A stretch of 64,000 bases of DNA from Cupriavidus sp. IDO (GTDB lineage Bacteria > Pseudomonadota > Gammaproteobacteria > Burkholderiales > Burkholderiaceae), in contig NZ_JWMA01000201.1 of assembly GCF_000812465.1 (NCBI RefSeq), positions 48,875 through 112,874 on the forward strand, read 5' to 3'. The notes beneath the pieces are model-generated. The model was not told the origin of the DNA, made no database searches, and saw only the letters and a list, made by a program, of their open reading frames with translations. Below are positions 9,172 through 17,875 of the stretch, piece after piece. A program made the translations under genes and the position numbers. Each line of letters opens with the position of its first letter. Position 1 is the first letter of the stretch.

Positions 9172-9913
9172 TACCAACTTCAAGCCGGTCGTGCTGGTGC
9201 CGGTCTACGACCACGAGCACGCGATCGGCGCCATGGTCTTGGCCATTCTGGCGCACCCGGTTGCATGCCTGCTGGTCGACGACGGCAGCAAGCCGTCATG
9301 CGCGGCCGTGCTGCGCGACATCGCCGCCCGCCATCCGGACCGCATCAGCCTGGTCAGGCTCAAGCAGAACCGGGGCAAGGGCGGCGCGGTGATGGCCGGC
9401 TTCGAGGCGGCCTGGCAACGCGGCTACACCCACGCCCTGCAGATCGATGCGGACGGGCAGCACGATGCCGGTTGCATCCCGGATTTCCTGGCACTCGCAC
9501 GGCAAGACCCCACGGCCATGATCTGCGGGCATCCGGTCTACGACGCCTCCGTGCCCCGGGCCCGGCTTATCGGCCGCTACCTGACGCACGTCTGGGTCTG
9601 GGTCCATACGCTGTCCTTTGCGGTGCGCGACTCGATGTGCGGCCTGCGCGTCTACCCGCTGGCGAAAGTGGTGCCGCTGACGCGCGAAGAGCGGATCGGC
9701 CCGCGCATGGAGTTCGACATCGAGGTCCTGGTGCACCTGGTCTGGCGCGGCGTGCGCATCGTCAATATCGCCACGCCCGTCACCTATCCGTCGGACGGCG
9801 TCTCGCATTTCCGGGTCTGGCGCGACAACCTGCGCATCTCGTGGATGCACACGCGGCTGTTTTTCGGCATGGTCCGCCGCCTGCCAATGCTGATGGGACG
9901 CAAGCTGACATGA
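9164..9913 (+). CDS. Glycosyltransferase family 2
   Basis: 249 residues, GT-A fold. The N-terminal strand VVLVPVYDHEHAIGAM leads to the nucleotide-sugar site LLVDDGS and the metal-binding DADGQHD. A hydrophobic stretch in the middle (HVWVWVHTLSFAV) suggests membrane association. It is similar to dolichyl-phosphate-mannose-synthase-like enzymes and is a usual member of aryl polyene operons, where it may glycosylate the lipid carrier of the polyene. ATG 9164 is chosen over an upstream in-frame ATG at 9131 because CGGAG precedes it and it overlaps the previous stop (ATGCCTGA). It overlaps the next gene by 4 bases (ATGA). Confidence 0.86.
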   Translation: MPDTNFKPVVLVPVYDHEHAIGAMVLAILAHPVACLLVDDGSKPSCAAVLRDIAARHPDRISLVRLKQNRGKGGAVMAGFEAAWQRGYTHALQIDADGQHDAGCIPDFLALARQDPTAMICGHPVYDASVPRARLIGRYLTHVWVWVHTLSFAVRDSMCGLRVYPLAKVVPLTREERIGPRMEFDIEVLVHLVWRGVRIVNIATPVTYPSDGVSHFRVWRDNLRISWMHTRLFFGMVRRLPMLMGRKLT

Positions 9914-10884
9914 GCACCACGACACCGCGCGAAACCCTGCCCGCCGACCCGCCGGGCCGCCACTGGAGCCGCATCGGCGAAGCCACCTGCGTGTGGGGCG
10001 TGTGGTGCCTGTACGGGCTCTACCGCGTGTTCGGGCGGCCGGTCTTCCGCGCCGTGCTGTATCCGGTCGTCACTTATTACTGGCTGATGCACGGCGCCGC
10101 GCGACGTGCGTCGCTGGATTACCTGCGCCGCGTGCAGCCGGCAGCGGGCGCCGCGCCGGGCGCGCGCCACACGCTGCGGCACCTGTTCTCGTTCGCCGAC
10201 ACGCTGCTGGACAAGCTGCTTGCGATCGGCGGGCGCTATGCGTTTGGCAACGTCAGGCGCGAAGGCGCGGAAGTGATGCTGCGCCAGATCGAAAGCGGCC
10301 GCGGCGGCATCATCGTCACCGCGCATATGGGCTGCCTGGAGTTGTGCCGCGTGCTGGCCAAACATCGCGCCGGCCTGCGGCTGACGGTGCTGGTGCACAC
10401 GGCGCATGCGCAGCGATTCAATCGCATCCTTGGTCGGCTGGATCCGCAATCGACGTTGCAGCTCTATCAGGTGGACGAGATTTCGCCCGCCACCGCGCAG
10501 GAGCTGGCGGACAAGGTCCGTGCCGGCGAATTCGTCGCCATTGCCGGGGACCGCGCCCCGGCCCACGGCGGCCGCGCCGTCAGCGTGCCGTTCCTGGGCG
10601 CGCCGGCCCGCTTTCCGGTGGGGCCTTACGTGCTGGCGGCGCTGATGGAATGCCCGCTGTTCGCCATGGGCTGCATCCGCCACGGCGACGGCCATCTGCT
10701 GCGCTTCACGGAGCTGGCCCGTGAAGTGAAACTGCCGCGCGGCAGCCGCGAGCAGGCCCTTACCGGCTATGCCACCTCGTATGCAAACTGGCTGGCCGAG
10801 CTGCTGGTGATGTCGCCCTATGACTGGTTCAACTTCTACGATTTCTGGGCAGCTCCTGACGCCCAGCCCGGACGCGGACGCTGA
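9910..10884 (+). CDS. LpxL/HtrB-like lysophospholipid or lipid A acyltransferase
   Basis: 324 residues resembling the lipid A biosynthesis acyltransferase family. It has an N-terminal membrane segment (about 24-60) and the catalytic H-X4-E motif in TAHMGCLEL, then IAGDRAP and the conserved PFLGAPARFPVGPYVLA region. It would transfer an acyl or aryl polyene acyl group from ACP to a membrane-bound acceptor. Together with the PlsC-like enzyme it gives the operon two acyl transfer steps. The start is fixed by a 4-base ATGA overlap with the glycosyltransferase gene. Confidence 0.82.
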   Translation: MSTTTPRETLPADPPGRHWSRIGEATCVWGVWCLYGLYRVFGRPVFRAVLYPVVTYYWLMHGAARRASLDYLRRVQPAAGAAPGARHTLRHLFSFADTLLDKLLAIGGRYAFGNVRREGAEVMLRQIESGRGGIIVTAHMGCLELCRVLAKHRAGLRLTVLVHTAHAQRFNRILGRLDPQSTLQLYQVDEISPATAQELADKVRAGEFVAIAGDRAPAHGGRAVSVPFLGAPARFPVGPYVLAALMECPLFAMGCIRHGDGHLLRFTELAREVKLPRGSREQALTGYATSYANWLAELLVMSPYDWFNFYDFWAAPDAQPGRGR

Positions 10885-10912
10885 TGCGCCGTCTTCGATT
10901 TCCCGAGTGCCC

Positions 10913-11329
10913 ATGTCCCAAGACTTCAGCCACGAGATCACCCTGAGCCCGGCCTTCCACGACCTCGATCCGATGGACGTGGTCTGGCACGGCAACTATG
11001 TCCGCTACCTGGAGCAGGCGCGCTGCGCCCTGCTGGCGCGCTTCGGCTACGACTATCCGGCCATGCGCGATTCGGGCTATGCCTGGCCGGTGGTGGACCT
11101 GCGGCTCAAGTATGTGCGGCCGCTGGTGTACGGCCAGTCGGTCACCATCCGCGCGAGTATCGTGGAGTGGGAACACCGGCTGAAGATCGACTACCTGCTG
11201 CGCGACACCGCCACCGGAGAGCGCCTGACCAAGGCCTATTCGGTGCAGGTTGCCGTCGACATGCGCAGCGGGGAGATGTGCTACGAATGCCCGCCCGTGC
11301 TGTGGGAACGACTTGGGGTAAAGCCATGA
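10913..11329 (+). CDS. 4HBT-type acyl-ACP/CoA thioesterase
   Basis: 138-residue single hotdog-domain thioesterase with the 4HBT signature FHDLDPMDVVWHGNYVRYLEQAR, in which Asp and His positions line the active site. It would hydrolyse thioesters, releasing or proof-reading ACP-bound chains. The start is uncertain: ATG 10913 has only a weak upstream site, and an in-frame GTG lies two codons earlier (10907). It ends in a 4-base overlap with the next gene. Confidence 0.85.
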   Translation: MSQDFSHEITLSPAFHDLDPMDVVWHGNYVRYLEQARCALLARFGYDYPAMRDSGYAWPVVDLRLKYVRPLVYGQSVTIRASIVEWEHRLKIDYLLRDTATGERLTKAYSVQVAVDMRSGEMCYECPPVLWERLGVKP

Positions 11330-11958
11330 CGGGCCGCCGCACTGTACTGATGGCCGCACTGGCGGCATTGACGGTGTGCGGGCTGGGCGCAGTCCCCGCC
11401 CGCGCCGCGGACCTGCTGGGTGCTGTTTCCGCGCGCCTGGCCGATGCGCCGGTGATCCGCGGCCGCTTCGAGCAGCGGCGCCAGCTCGCGGGCTTCGCCA
11501 GTCCGCTGGTGTCGCGCGGCGATTTCCTGCTGGCGCGCGAGCGCGGGCTGGTGTGGACCACGCGCGAGCCCATCGCCTCCAGCTTGCTGGTGACGCCCGC
11601 GCAGATCGTCATGTGCGGCGCCGACGGCCAGGTGCAGCAACGGCTGCAGGCCGACGCCCAGCCGGCCATGCGGGTGGTGAGCGAATCGGTCATCGCCGTG
11701 CTGCGCGGAGACCTGGCCGCGCTGTCGGCACGCTTTGCCGTCGCCGGCAGGCTGGCTGGCAAGGACGGCTGGACCCTCACCCTCACCCCGACCGATGCCG
11801 GCATGCGCCGCGCCTTCGCGCGTATCGAACTGGCCGGCGACCGCTTCGTGCGCCATGTGCGGCTGGAAGAGGTCAGCGGCGACACCACGCAGATCCGCAT
11901 GATCGATCCTGCCGCCGAGCCGCAACTCACCGCCACGGAGGCGCAGCGCTTTGACTGA
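11326..11958 (+). CDS. LolA-like outer membrane lipoprotein carrier
   Basis: 210 residues with a signal peptide (MTGRRTVLMAALAALTVCG...ARA) and a LolA-like body (RGRFEQRRQLAGFASPLVSRGDFLLARERGLVW). LolA-type proteins carry lipidated cargo through the periplasm. In aryl polyene operons this copy is thought to move the lipid-linked polyene towards the outer membrane together with the MMPL exporter that follows. The start is fixed by the ATGA overlap with the thioesterase gene; the last bases overlap the TTG start of the exporter. Confidence 0.85.
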   Translation: MTGRRTVLMAALAALTVCGLGAVPARAADLLGAVSARLADAPVIRGRFEQRRQLAGFASPLVSRGDFLLARERGLVWTTREPIASSLLVTPAQIVMCGADGQVQQRLQADAQPAMRVVSESVIAVLRGDLAALSARFAVAGRLAGKDGWTLTLTPTDAGMRRAFARIELAGDRFVRHVRLEEVSGDTTQIRMIDPAAEPQLTATEAQRFD

Positions 11959-14344
11959 TCAGGCCACCCGCGCTTCCTCGCCAGGACTTTCCGGCATCGC
12001 CGGGCTGACGCCGGTCGGCCGCCTGCTGGCCATCGGCTGGCTGCTGCTGGTGCTCGTGCTGGCGATCCACCAGTTCCAGTTCTGGCGCGGCTCGCGCATC
12101 GATACCGACGTGATGGCGCTCCTGCCCGGCAGCGAACGCACCGCCACCGCGGACCGGGTGCTGCGCCAGCTTGCGGATGGCGTCTCGCGCGAAATCGTCG
12201 TGCTGGTCGGCGCACCGGACTGGGAGCGCGCCCGGTCGGCAGCCGGGCGCTACGGGCAGGCAACCGCCGCGCGTGGCGACCTGCTCAAGCCGGTCGACCG
12301 GATCGCTGCCTTCGATTTCGACGCGGCGCTTGCCTTCTACCGGCCTTACCGCGACCGCCTGCTCACCGACGGCCAGCGCGCCATGCTGAGCCACGCCGAT
12401 CCTGACATGCTGGCGCAGCAGGCACTGGCGCGCCTGTACCAGTTCTCGGCCGGCACCAGCCTGACCGGGTGGACGGCCGACCCGCTCGGCCTCTGGCAGG
12501 ACTGGTGGCTGTCGCGTGCCGCGATCACGCGTGTGCGCGAGCGCGACGGCCTGACCGCGCTGTCCGGCGACGGCATGCAATGGGTGCTGCTGACCTACCG
12601 GATCAGCAAGCCCGCGTTCTCCGTGACCGGCGATACCGACTATGGCGACCTGCTCGGCCAGGCCAATGCGGCAGCACGCCAGGCTGACGGGTCCGTGCGC
12701 GTGGTGACCGCCGGCATCCCGCTCCATGCGGAAGCCGCGGCCGCGCAGGCCAGCTTCGAGATGAACGTGATCGGCTTCGGCTCCCTGGCTGCGGTGTTGC
12801 TGCTGGTGTGGCTGGCGTTCCGCTCGCTGCGTCCGATCGTGCTGGTAGCGCTTTCGCTGCTGATCGGCACCGCGGCGGCGATATCGGTCACCGCCATGGT
12901 GTTCGACCGGGTGCACCTGATCACGCTGGTGTTCGGTGCCAGCCTGGTCGGCGTGGCAGAGGACTACGGCATCCATTACTTCGTCACCCGGCAGGCAAAA
13001 GGACGGACGGCGCCGGCGCGCGTCATGCGCTTCCTGCTGCCCGGCATGGCGCTCGCATTGTCGACCAGCGTGGTGGCCTACCTCGCGCTGGGCATCGCGC
13101 CGTTCCCCGGCCTGCGGCAGATGGCGCTGTTCTCGGCGGTGGGACTGGTGGCGGCGTTCCTGACCGTGGTGCTGTGGTTCCCGCTGCTGGATCGCGGCCA
13201 GCTGCGCGCCACGCGGCTGTCGTCATGGCTGTCGGCCAGCCTGGCGCGCTGGCCGCGCGTGCGCGCCGACCGCCGCACCTTGCTGCTGGCGGTGGCGCTG
13301 GCTGCGTTTATCGTGCCCGGCATGCTGCGCGTGAAGCTGGTCGACGATGTACGCCAGCTGCAAAGCTCGCCGCCCGCGCTGATCGAAGCGCAGCGCACCG
13401 CCGGACGCCTGCTCGGCAGCCCGAGCCCGGCGCAGTTCCTGCTGGTGCGCGGCAGCTCCGAAGAACAGGTGCTGGAGCGCGAAGAAGCTGCCAAGCTGGC
13501 GCTGGCGGGCATCGTCAAACAGGGCGGCATGGAAGGCTTCGTGGCCGTCTCCGACTGGGTGCCGTCGGCGGCGCGGCAGCGTGCCGACGCGGCACTGACC
13601 GCAAGGCTGGAAGGCCCGGTGCGCGAGCGCGTCGCCCGCGCCGCGGGCGGGCTGACCGGAGAGGGCGGCAGCGCAGGCATGGCCGCCCCGGATGCGGTGC
13701 TGACGTTGCCGATGTGGCTGGCGCACCCCGTTTCCGAAACCGTGCGCCATCTCTGGCTGGGCCGCGAAGGCGGCGGCTACGCCAGCGTGATGTTGCTGCG
13801 CGGGCTGGACAATCCCGCGAACATGCCTGCCGTGCAGGCAGCCGTGGCCACCGTGCCGGGCGTGGAATGGGTCGATCGCGTGGCTGACCTGTCGTCGCTG
13901 CTCCACCACTACCGGGTACTGATGACATGGCTGCTGCTGGCGGGCGCCGCGGGCGTGGCGCTGCTGCTGGTCTGGCGCTATGGCCCGGCGGCCTGGCGCG
14001 CGCTGGTGCCGACCTTGCTGGCCGCGCTGTTCAGCGTGGCACTGCTGGGCTGGCTGCAGGTACCCTTGCAGTTGTTCCCGGTGCTGGCGCTGGCGCTGCT
14101 GCTGGGCGTCGGCGTCGATTACGGCATTTTCCTGCTGGAGCATCCCGGCGATGGCGTATCGTGGACAGCGATCGTGCTGGGCGCGGCGAGCACCTTGCTG
14201 GCATTCGGCCTGCTGGCCCTGTCGTCGACCCCCGCACTGCATGCTTTCGGCATGACCATGCTGGCGGGCGTGGGCGCGGTCTGGGTGCTGTCGCCGTGGT
14301 TCAGGCCATCGGCATCAGCCGGCGATATTCATGGCACACATTGA
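11951..14344 (+). CDS. MMPL/RND-family exporter of the aryl polyene operon
   Basis: 797-residue membrane protein with an N-terminal segment, a large periplasmic loop (about residues 45-265), a bundle of five or six helices including GVAEDYGIHYFVTRQAKG, a second periplasmic loop (about 460-650) and a second bundle with LLLGVGVDYGIFLLEHPGD. The paired D-Y-G-I motifs are typical of MMPL proton-coupled exporters. It probably flips or extracts the lipid-linked polyene for hand-over to the LolA-like protein. The start is a TTG overlapping the previous stop by 8 bases. Confidence 0.87.
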   Translation: MTDQATRASSPGLSGIAGLTPVGRLLAIGWLLLVLVLAIHQFQFWRGSRIDTDVMALLPGSERTATADRVLRQLADGVSREIVVLVGAPDWERARSAAGRYGQATAARGDLLKPVDRIAAFDFDAALAFYRPYRDRLLTDGQRAMLSHADPDMLAQQALARLYQFSAGTSLTGWTADPLGLWQDWWLSRAAITRVRERDGLTALSGDGMQWVLLTYRISKPAFSVTGDTDYGDLLGQANAAARQADGSVRVVTAGIPLHAEAAAAQASFEMNVIGFGSLAAVLLLVWLAFRSLRPIVLVALSLLIGTAAAISVTAMVFDRVHLITLVFGASLVGVAEDYGIHYFVTRQAKGRTAPARVMRFLLPGMALALSTSVVAYLALGIAPFPGLRQMALFSAVGLVAAFLTVVLWFPLLDRGQLRATRLSSWLSASLARWPRVRADRRTLLLAVALAAFIVPGMLRVKLVDDVRQLQSSPPALIEAQRTAGRLLGSPSPAQFLLVRGSSEEQVLEREEAAKLALAGIVKQGGMEGFVAVSDWVPSAARQRADAALTARLEGPVRERVARAAGGLTGEGGSAGMAAPDAVLTLPMWLAHPVSETVRHLWLGREGGGYASVMLLRGLDNPANMPAVQAAVATVPGVEWVDRVADLSSLLHHYRVLMTWLLLAGAAGVALLLVWRYGPAAWRALVPTLLAALFSVALLGWLQVPLQLFPVLALALLLGVGVDYGIFLLEHPGDGVSWTAIVLGAASTLLAFGLLALSSTPALHAFGMTMLAGVGAVWVLSPWFRPSASAGDIHGTH

Positions 14345-14407
14345 GCAGGACGGATCGTCCAGGGGCGTCCGGTTGGCAGTCAACACGTATTGGAAGGGTT
14401 GAGTCAT

Positions 14408-15637
14408 ATGAAAACGGAAACAGCGGATATCGTCATCATCGGTGCCGGGCCAGCTGGCTCGGTAGCCGCGGGCTTGCTGCGCAAGCAGGGCGTGCAGGTC
14501 CTCGTGATCGAGAAGGAAACCTTCCCCCGCTTCTCGATCGGCGAGAGCCTGCTGCCGCAGAGCATGGCCTATATCGAAGAAGCCGGCATGCTGCGCGCCG
14601 TGGTGGAAGCGGGCTTCCAGTACAAGAACGGCGCGGCCTTCGTGCGCGGCGGGCAAGAGACCGCTTTCGACTTCCGCGAGAAGTTCTCGCCCGGCTGGGG
14701 CACGACCTACCAGGTGCAGCGCGCGCGTTTTGACGATGTGCTGATCCGTGAAGCGGCCAAACAAGGCGCCGAGGTGCGTTTCTCGCACCTGGTGGAAGAC
14801 GTCGACGTCAGCGGCGCGCAGCCGCTGGTGACGGTGCGCGCGCCGGACGGCAGCCAGTACCAGGTGCGCGCGAAATTCCTGCTCGACGCATCCGGCTTTG
14901 GCCGCATCCTGCCGCGGCTGCTGAAGCTGGAATCGCCTTCCGGCTTCCCCGTGCGCAGCGCGATCTTCACGCACGTGGAAGACCGTATCGCGCCCGGCAC
15001 GTTCGACCGCAACAAGATCCTGATCAGCGTGCATCCCGAGCACCAGGACGTCTGGTACTGGACGATCCCGTTCTCCGACGGGCGCTGTTCGCAAGGCGTG
15101 GTGGCGGAGAAGCGCTTTCTCGACCAATACACCGGCAGCGACACCGAGCGCCTGCGCGCGCTGGTGGCCGAGGAACCCGGCCTGGCGAAGCTGCTCGGCA
15201 ACACGCAGTGGGATACCCCCGCGCGCCAGATCGCCGGCTACTCGGCCAATGTGAAGTCCCTGTGGGGCAACGGCTATGCACTGCTGGGCAATGCCGGCGA
15301 GTTCCTCGATCCGGTGTTCTCGTCGGGTGTCACCATCGCCTTCAAGTCCGCCAGCCTGGCCGCGGCCTGCCTGGTGCGCCAGCTTGCCGGCGAGACGGTG
15401 GACTGGGAGCAGGAATACGCAAGGCCGCTCAAGGCCGGCGTGGATTGCTTCCGCGTCTTTGTCGAAGCCTGGTACGAAGGCCGCTTCCAGAAGCTGATCT
15501 TTCATCCCAACGCCACGCCCGAGATCCGCGGCATGATCTCGGCAATTCTGGCCGGCTACGCCTGGGATCAGAACAACCCATTCGTTGCAGAGCCGCGCCG
15601 CCGGCTGGGTATCCTGGAGCAGTTTTGCAACGTCTGA
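14408..15637 (+). CDS. FAD-dependent oxidoreductase with flavin-dependent halogenase motifs
   Basis: 409 residues. The N-terminus has the FAD dinucleotide motif GAGPAGSVAAG, then FPRFSIGESLLP, a segment common to flavin halogenases and geranylgeranyl-reductase-like proteins. Two halogenase hallmarks are visible: W216-Y-W-T-I-P221 fits WxWxIP, and K73 in EAGFQYKNGAAF sits where phenol/pyrrole halogenases have their catalytic Lys. Genes of this type recur in aryl polyene and xanthomonadin clusters and are often called tryptophan halogenases. Halogenation, hydroxylation or another flavin reaction cannot be separated without experiment. ATG 14408 is preferred (GGAAGGG 11 bases upstream) over an in-frame TTG at 14390. 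Confidence 0.83.
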   Translation: MKTETADIVIIGAGPAGSVAAGLLRKQGVQVLVIEKETFPRFSIGESLLPQSMAYIEEAGMLRAVVEAGFQYKNGAAFVRGGQETAFDFREKFSPGWGTTYQVQRARFDDVLIREAAKQGAEVRFSHLVEDVDVSGAQPLVTVRAPDGSQYQVRAKFLLDASGFGRILPRLLKLESPSGFPVRSAIFTHVEDRIAPGTFDRNKILISVHPEHQDVWYWTIPFSDGRCSQGVVAEKRFLDQYTGSDTERLRALVAEEPGLAKLLGNTQWDTPARQIAGYSANVKSLWGNGYALLGNAGEFLDPVFSSGVTIAFKSASLAAACLVRQLAGETVDWEQEYARPLKAGVDCFRVFVEAWYEGRFQKLIFHPNATPEIRGMISAILAGYAWDQNNPFVAEPRRRLGILEQFCNV

Positions 15638-16224
15638 CATGGCACGCCGCCGCGCTTGCCGTGACGTTCGCCGCCGCGCTGGCAGCGGGCTGCGCTGCGC
15701 CTTCCGCGCCGGCGGACGAGACGGCAAGGCCTGCCTTGCACACTGTGCCGCTGCTGAGGCTGCCGCCTGCCTCCCTGCAGCGCGAGTTGCGGCTGCAACA
15801 GCAGATCACGGTCGAGTTCCGCACGCCGAAGGGCGAGGAACGCCGCGAACTTCTGGCGCTGCTCGAAGCCGATGCCGGCCACACCCGGCTGGCCGCGGTG
15901 GCCGGCGGGCAGGTGCTGGCGCGGCTGGACTGGGACGGTGAGCGCCTGCAGGCATCGCGCTCGCCATGGGCGCCGGCGGATCTTGCGCCGGAGCGGATCC
16001 TGAGCGATCTGCAGCTTTCGCTGTGGCCGGTTGCCGCCATCCGCGCCGCGCTGCCGTCCGGCTGGCGCCTCGAAGACGCGCCCGGCCTGCGCCGCCTGCG
16101 CGCCGGTGACGAGACCGTGGCGGAGATCCGCTTCCCGGACGCCGCCACGATCCTGTTCGTGCAATACCGCGACGGCTACCGGCTGACGATCCGCACACTG
16201 CCTGCGGACGGAGGCGCGGCATGA
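15625..16224 (+). CDS. DUF3261-like lipoprotein of aryl polyene operons
   Basis: 199 residues. The N-terminus is a lipoprotein signal with lipobox LAAGC (Cys about residue 22), followed by a low-complexity linker and a mainly beta body (QITVEFRTPKGEERRELLALLEAD). It resembles the DUF3261 lipoprotein found beside the MMPL/LolA genes in aryl polyene operons and probably helps place the product in the outer membrane. TTG 15625 is inferred as start because GGAG lies 7 bases upstream and the signal peptide follows at once. It overlaps the flavoprotein gene by 13 bases and the ketosynthase by 4. Confidence 0.75.
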   Translation: MQRLTWHAAALAVTFAAALAAGCAAPSAPADETARPALHTVPLLRLPPASLQRELRLQQQITVEFRTPKGEERRELLALLEADAGHTRLAAVAGGQVLARLDWDGERLQASRSPWAPADLAPERILSDLQLSLWPVAAIRAALPSGWRLEDAPGLRRLRAGDETVAEIRFPDAATILFVQYRDGYRLTIRTLPADGGAA

Positions 16225-17408
16225 GCGTGTTCCTCAACGCACTGGGCATCACCTGCGCGCTGGGCAGCGGGCAGCAAGCCGTGCGCGACGCGCTCTGGCA
16301 AGCCGGCGGGCCGGGCGCAGGCGAACGCACCGAGCGCTATACGCCGGGCCGTCCGCTGCATCTCGGCACTGTGGCCGACCTGGCCGACGGCGCCTGCGAA
16401 CCGTCGGTGGTACCGGCGCAGCGCAGCCGCAACAACGCCATGCTTTATCGCACGCTGGACCAGATCCGGCCCGCGGTGGAAGGCGCGATCTCGCGCGTGG
16501 GGCCCGCGCGCGTGGCCATCGTGCTCGGCACCAGCACGTCCGGCATTCGTGAAGGCGAGCTTGCCGTGCGGGCACTCGAGCAATCTGGCGCATTGCCGCG
16601 GGCCTACCACTACGGCCAGCAGGAACTCGGCTCGCCGGCAATCTTCCTGGCGCGCATGCTGGGCACGACGGGCCCTGCCTATACCGTCTCGACGGCATGT
16701 TCGTCGAGCGCCAAGGCGATGGCCGCCGGCGCGCGCCTGCTGCGGCACGGCATGGCCGACGTGGTGCTTACAGGCGGCGTCGATACGCTCTGCGCCTTCA
16801 CCATTGCCGGCTTTTCTTCGCTCGAATCGGTCAGCGCGGCGCGCTGCAATCCGCTCTCGGCGAACCGCAATGGCATCAACCTGGGCGAAGGCGCGGCCCT
16901 GTTCCTGATGTCGCGCGAGGCGGGCCCGGTGCGGCTGGCGGGCTGGGGCGAGACCTCGGACGCGTACCACATCTCCGCACCGGACCCGAAGGGCACCGGC
17001 GCGCGCACGGCCATGCGGCAGGCCCTGGCACGCGCGGGCATTGGCGCCAGCGATATCGACTATCTCAACCTGCACGGCACCGCGACACCGGCCAACGACG
17101 TGATGGAGGCGCATGCGGTGGCGGACGTGCTGGGGCGCGAAGTGCCCGTGAGTTCCACCAAGCCGCTGACCGGGCATACGCTGGGCGCCGCAGGCGCGAT
17201 CGAAGCCGCCTTGATGTGGCTCACCCTGACCGAGAATCCGCGCGGCCGGCTGCCGGCCCACTGGTGGGACGGCGTGGCCGATCCCGCGCTGCCGCCGCTG
17301 CATGTGGCCGCGTCCGATGCCTCGCTCGGGCGCGCGCCGCGCTACGTGATGAGCAACTCGTTTGCGTTCGGCGGCAGCAACAGCGTGCTGGTGCTCGGGG
17401 AGGGGTAG
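16221..17408 (+). CDS. Beta-ketoacyl-ACP synthase, first copy
   Basis: 395-residue thiolase-fold ketosynthase. The catalytic triad is complete: Cys160 in STACSSSAK, His in LHGTATPANDVMEAH and His in TKPLTGHTLGAAGA; the FAFGGSNS loop is near the C-terminus. It condenses malonyl-ACP with the ACP-bound aryl-polyene chain, probably as partner of one of the other ketosynthase-type proteins in the operon. Start ATG overlaps the lipoprotein stop (ATGA). The next gene begins 2 bases after the stop. Confidence 0.93.
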   Translation: MSVFLNALGITCALGSGQQAVRDALWQAGGPGAGERTERYTPGRPLHLGTVADLADGACEPSVVPAQRSRNNAMLYRTLDQIRPAVEGAISRVGPARVAIVLGTSTSGIREGELAVRALEQSGALPRAYHYGQQELGSPAIFLARMLGTTGPAYTVSTACSSSAKAMAAGARLLRHGMADVVLTGGVDTLCAFTIAGFSSLESVSAARCNPLSANRNGINLGEGAALFLMSREAGPVRLAGWGETSDAYHISAPDPKGTGARTAMRQALARAGIGASDIDYLNLHGTATPANDVMEAHAVADVLGREVPVSSTKPLTGHTLGAAGAIEAALMWLTLTENPRGRLPAHWWDGVADPALPPLHVAASDASLGRAPRYVMSNSFAFGGSNSVLVLGEG

Positions 17409-17410
17409 CC

Positions 17411-17875
17411 ATGGCGGATCTGAAACCATTGCCGCCCATCGGCGACGTCGTTCCCCACGCGGGCGCCATGCGCCTGCTGGATGCACTGCTGCATGCGGAT
17501 GACGACAGCTGCACGGCAAGCGCAACGGTGCGCGCCTCGCAACTGTTCGTCGACGCAGCCGGCATGCCCGGCTGGGTGGGCATCGAATACATGGCCCAGA
17601 CCATTGCCGCATGGGCCGGCGTGAAGGACTGGCGCGCGGGGCGGCGTCCCGGCATCGGCTTCCTGCTGGGCTCGCGGCGTTATGAGTGCGACGTGCCGGC
17701 TTTTCCGGTCGCCAGCGAACTGACGATCAGCGTGCGGGCCGAGCTGACCGGCGACAACGGCCTCGGCCAGTTTGCCTGCCGGCTCGCGCTCGATGGCCGC
17801 GAGGTGGCGCGCGCCAACGTCTCGGTATTCCAGCCTGCCGATGCGCAGGCGTTTCTGCAAGGACAACAGGTATGA
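17411..17875 (+). CDS. 3-hydroxyacyl-ACP dehydratase (ApeP-like hotdog protein)
   Basis: 154 residues, hotdog fold. IGDVVPHAGAMRLLDALLH holds the likely catalytic His16, and GWVGIEYMAQTIAAWAG matches the central helix of the family. It would dehydrate 3-hydroxyacyl-ACP in each elongation cycle, giving the conjugated double bonds; no enoyl reductase is present, as expected for a polyene. A second dehydratase domain is fused to the AMP-ligase. It overlaps the ketoreductase start by 4 bases. Confidence 0.85.
   Translation: MADLKPLPPIGDVVPHAGAMRLLDALLHADDDSCTASATVRASQLFVDAAGMPGWVGIEYMAQTIAAWAGVKDWRAGRRPGIGFLLGSRRYECDVPAFPVASELTISVRAELTGDNGLGQFACRLALDGREVARANVSVFQPADAQAFLQGQQV

Noticed and set aside
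14315..15727. 470-codon minus-strand frame across the flavoprotein gene
   Set aside because: Histidine/arginine-rich antisense composition, no motif; plus strand has FAD and halogenase motifs.
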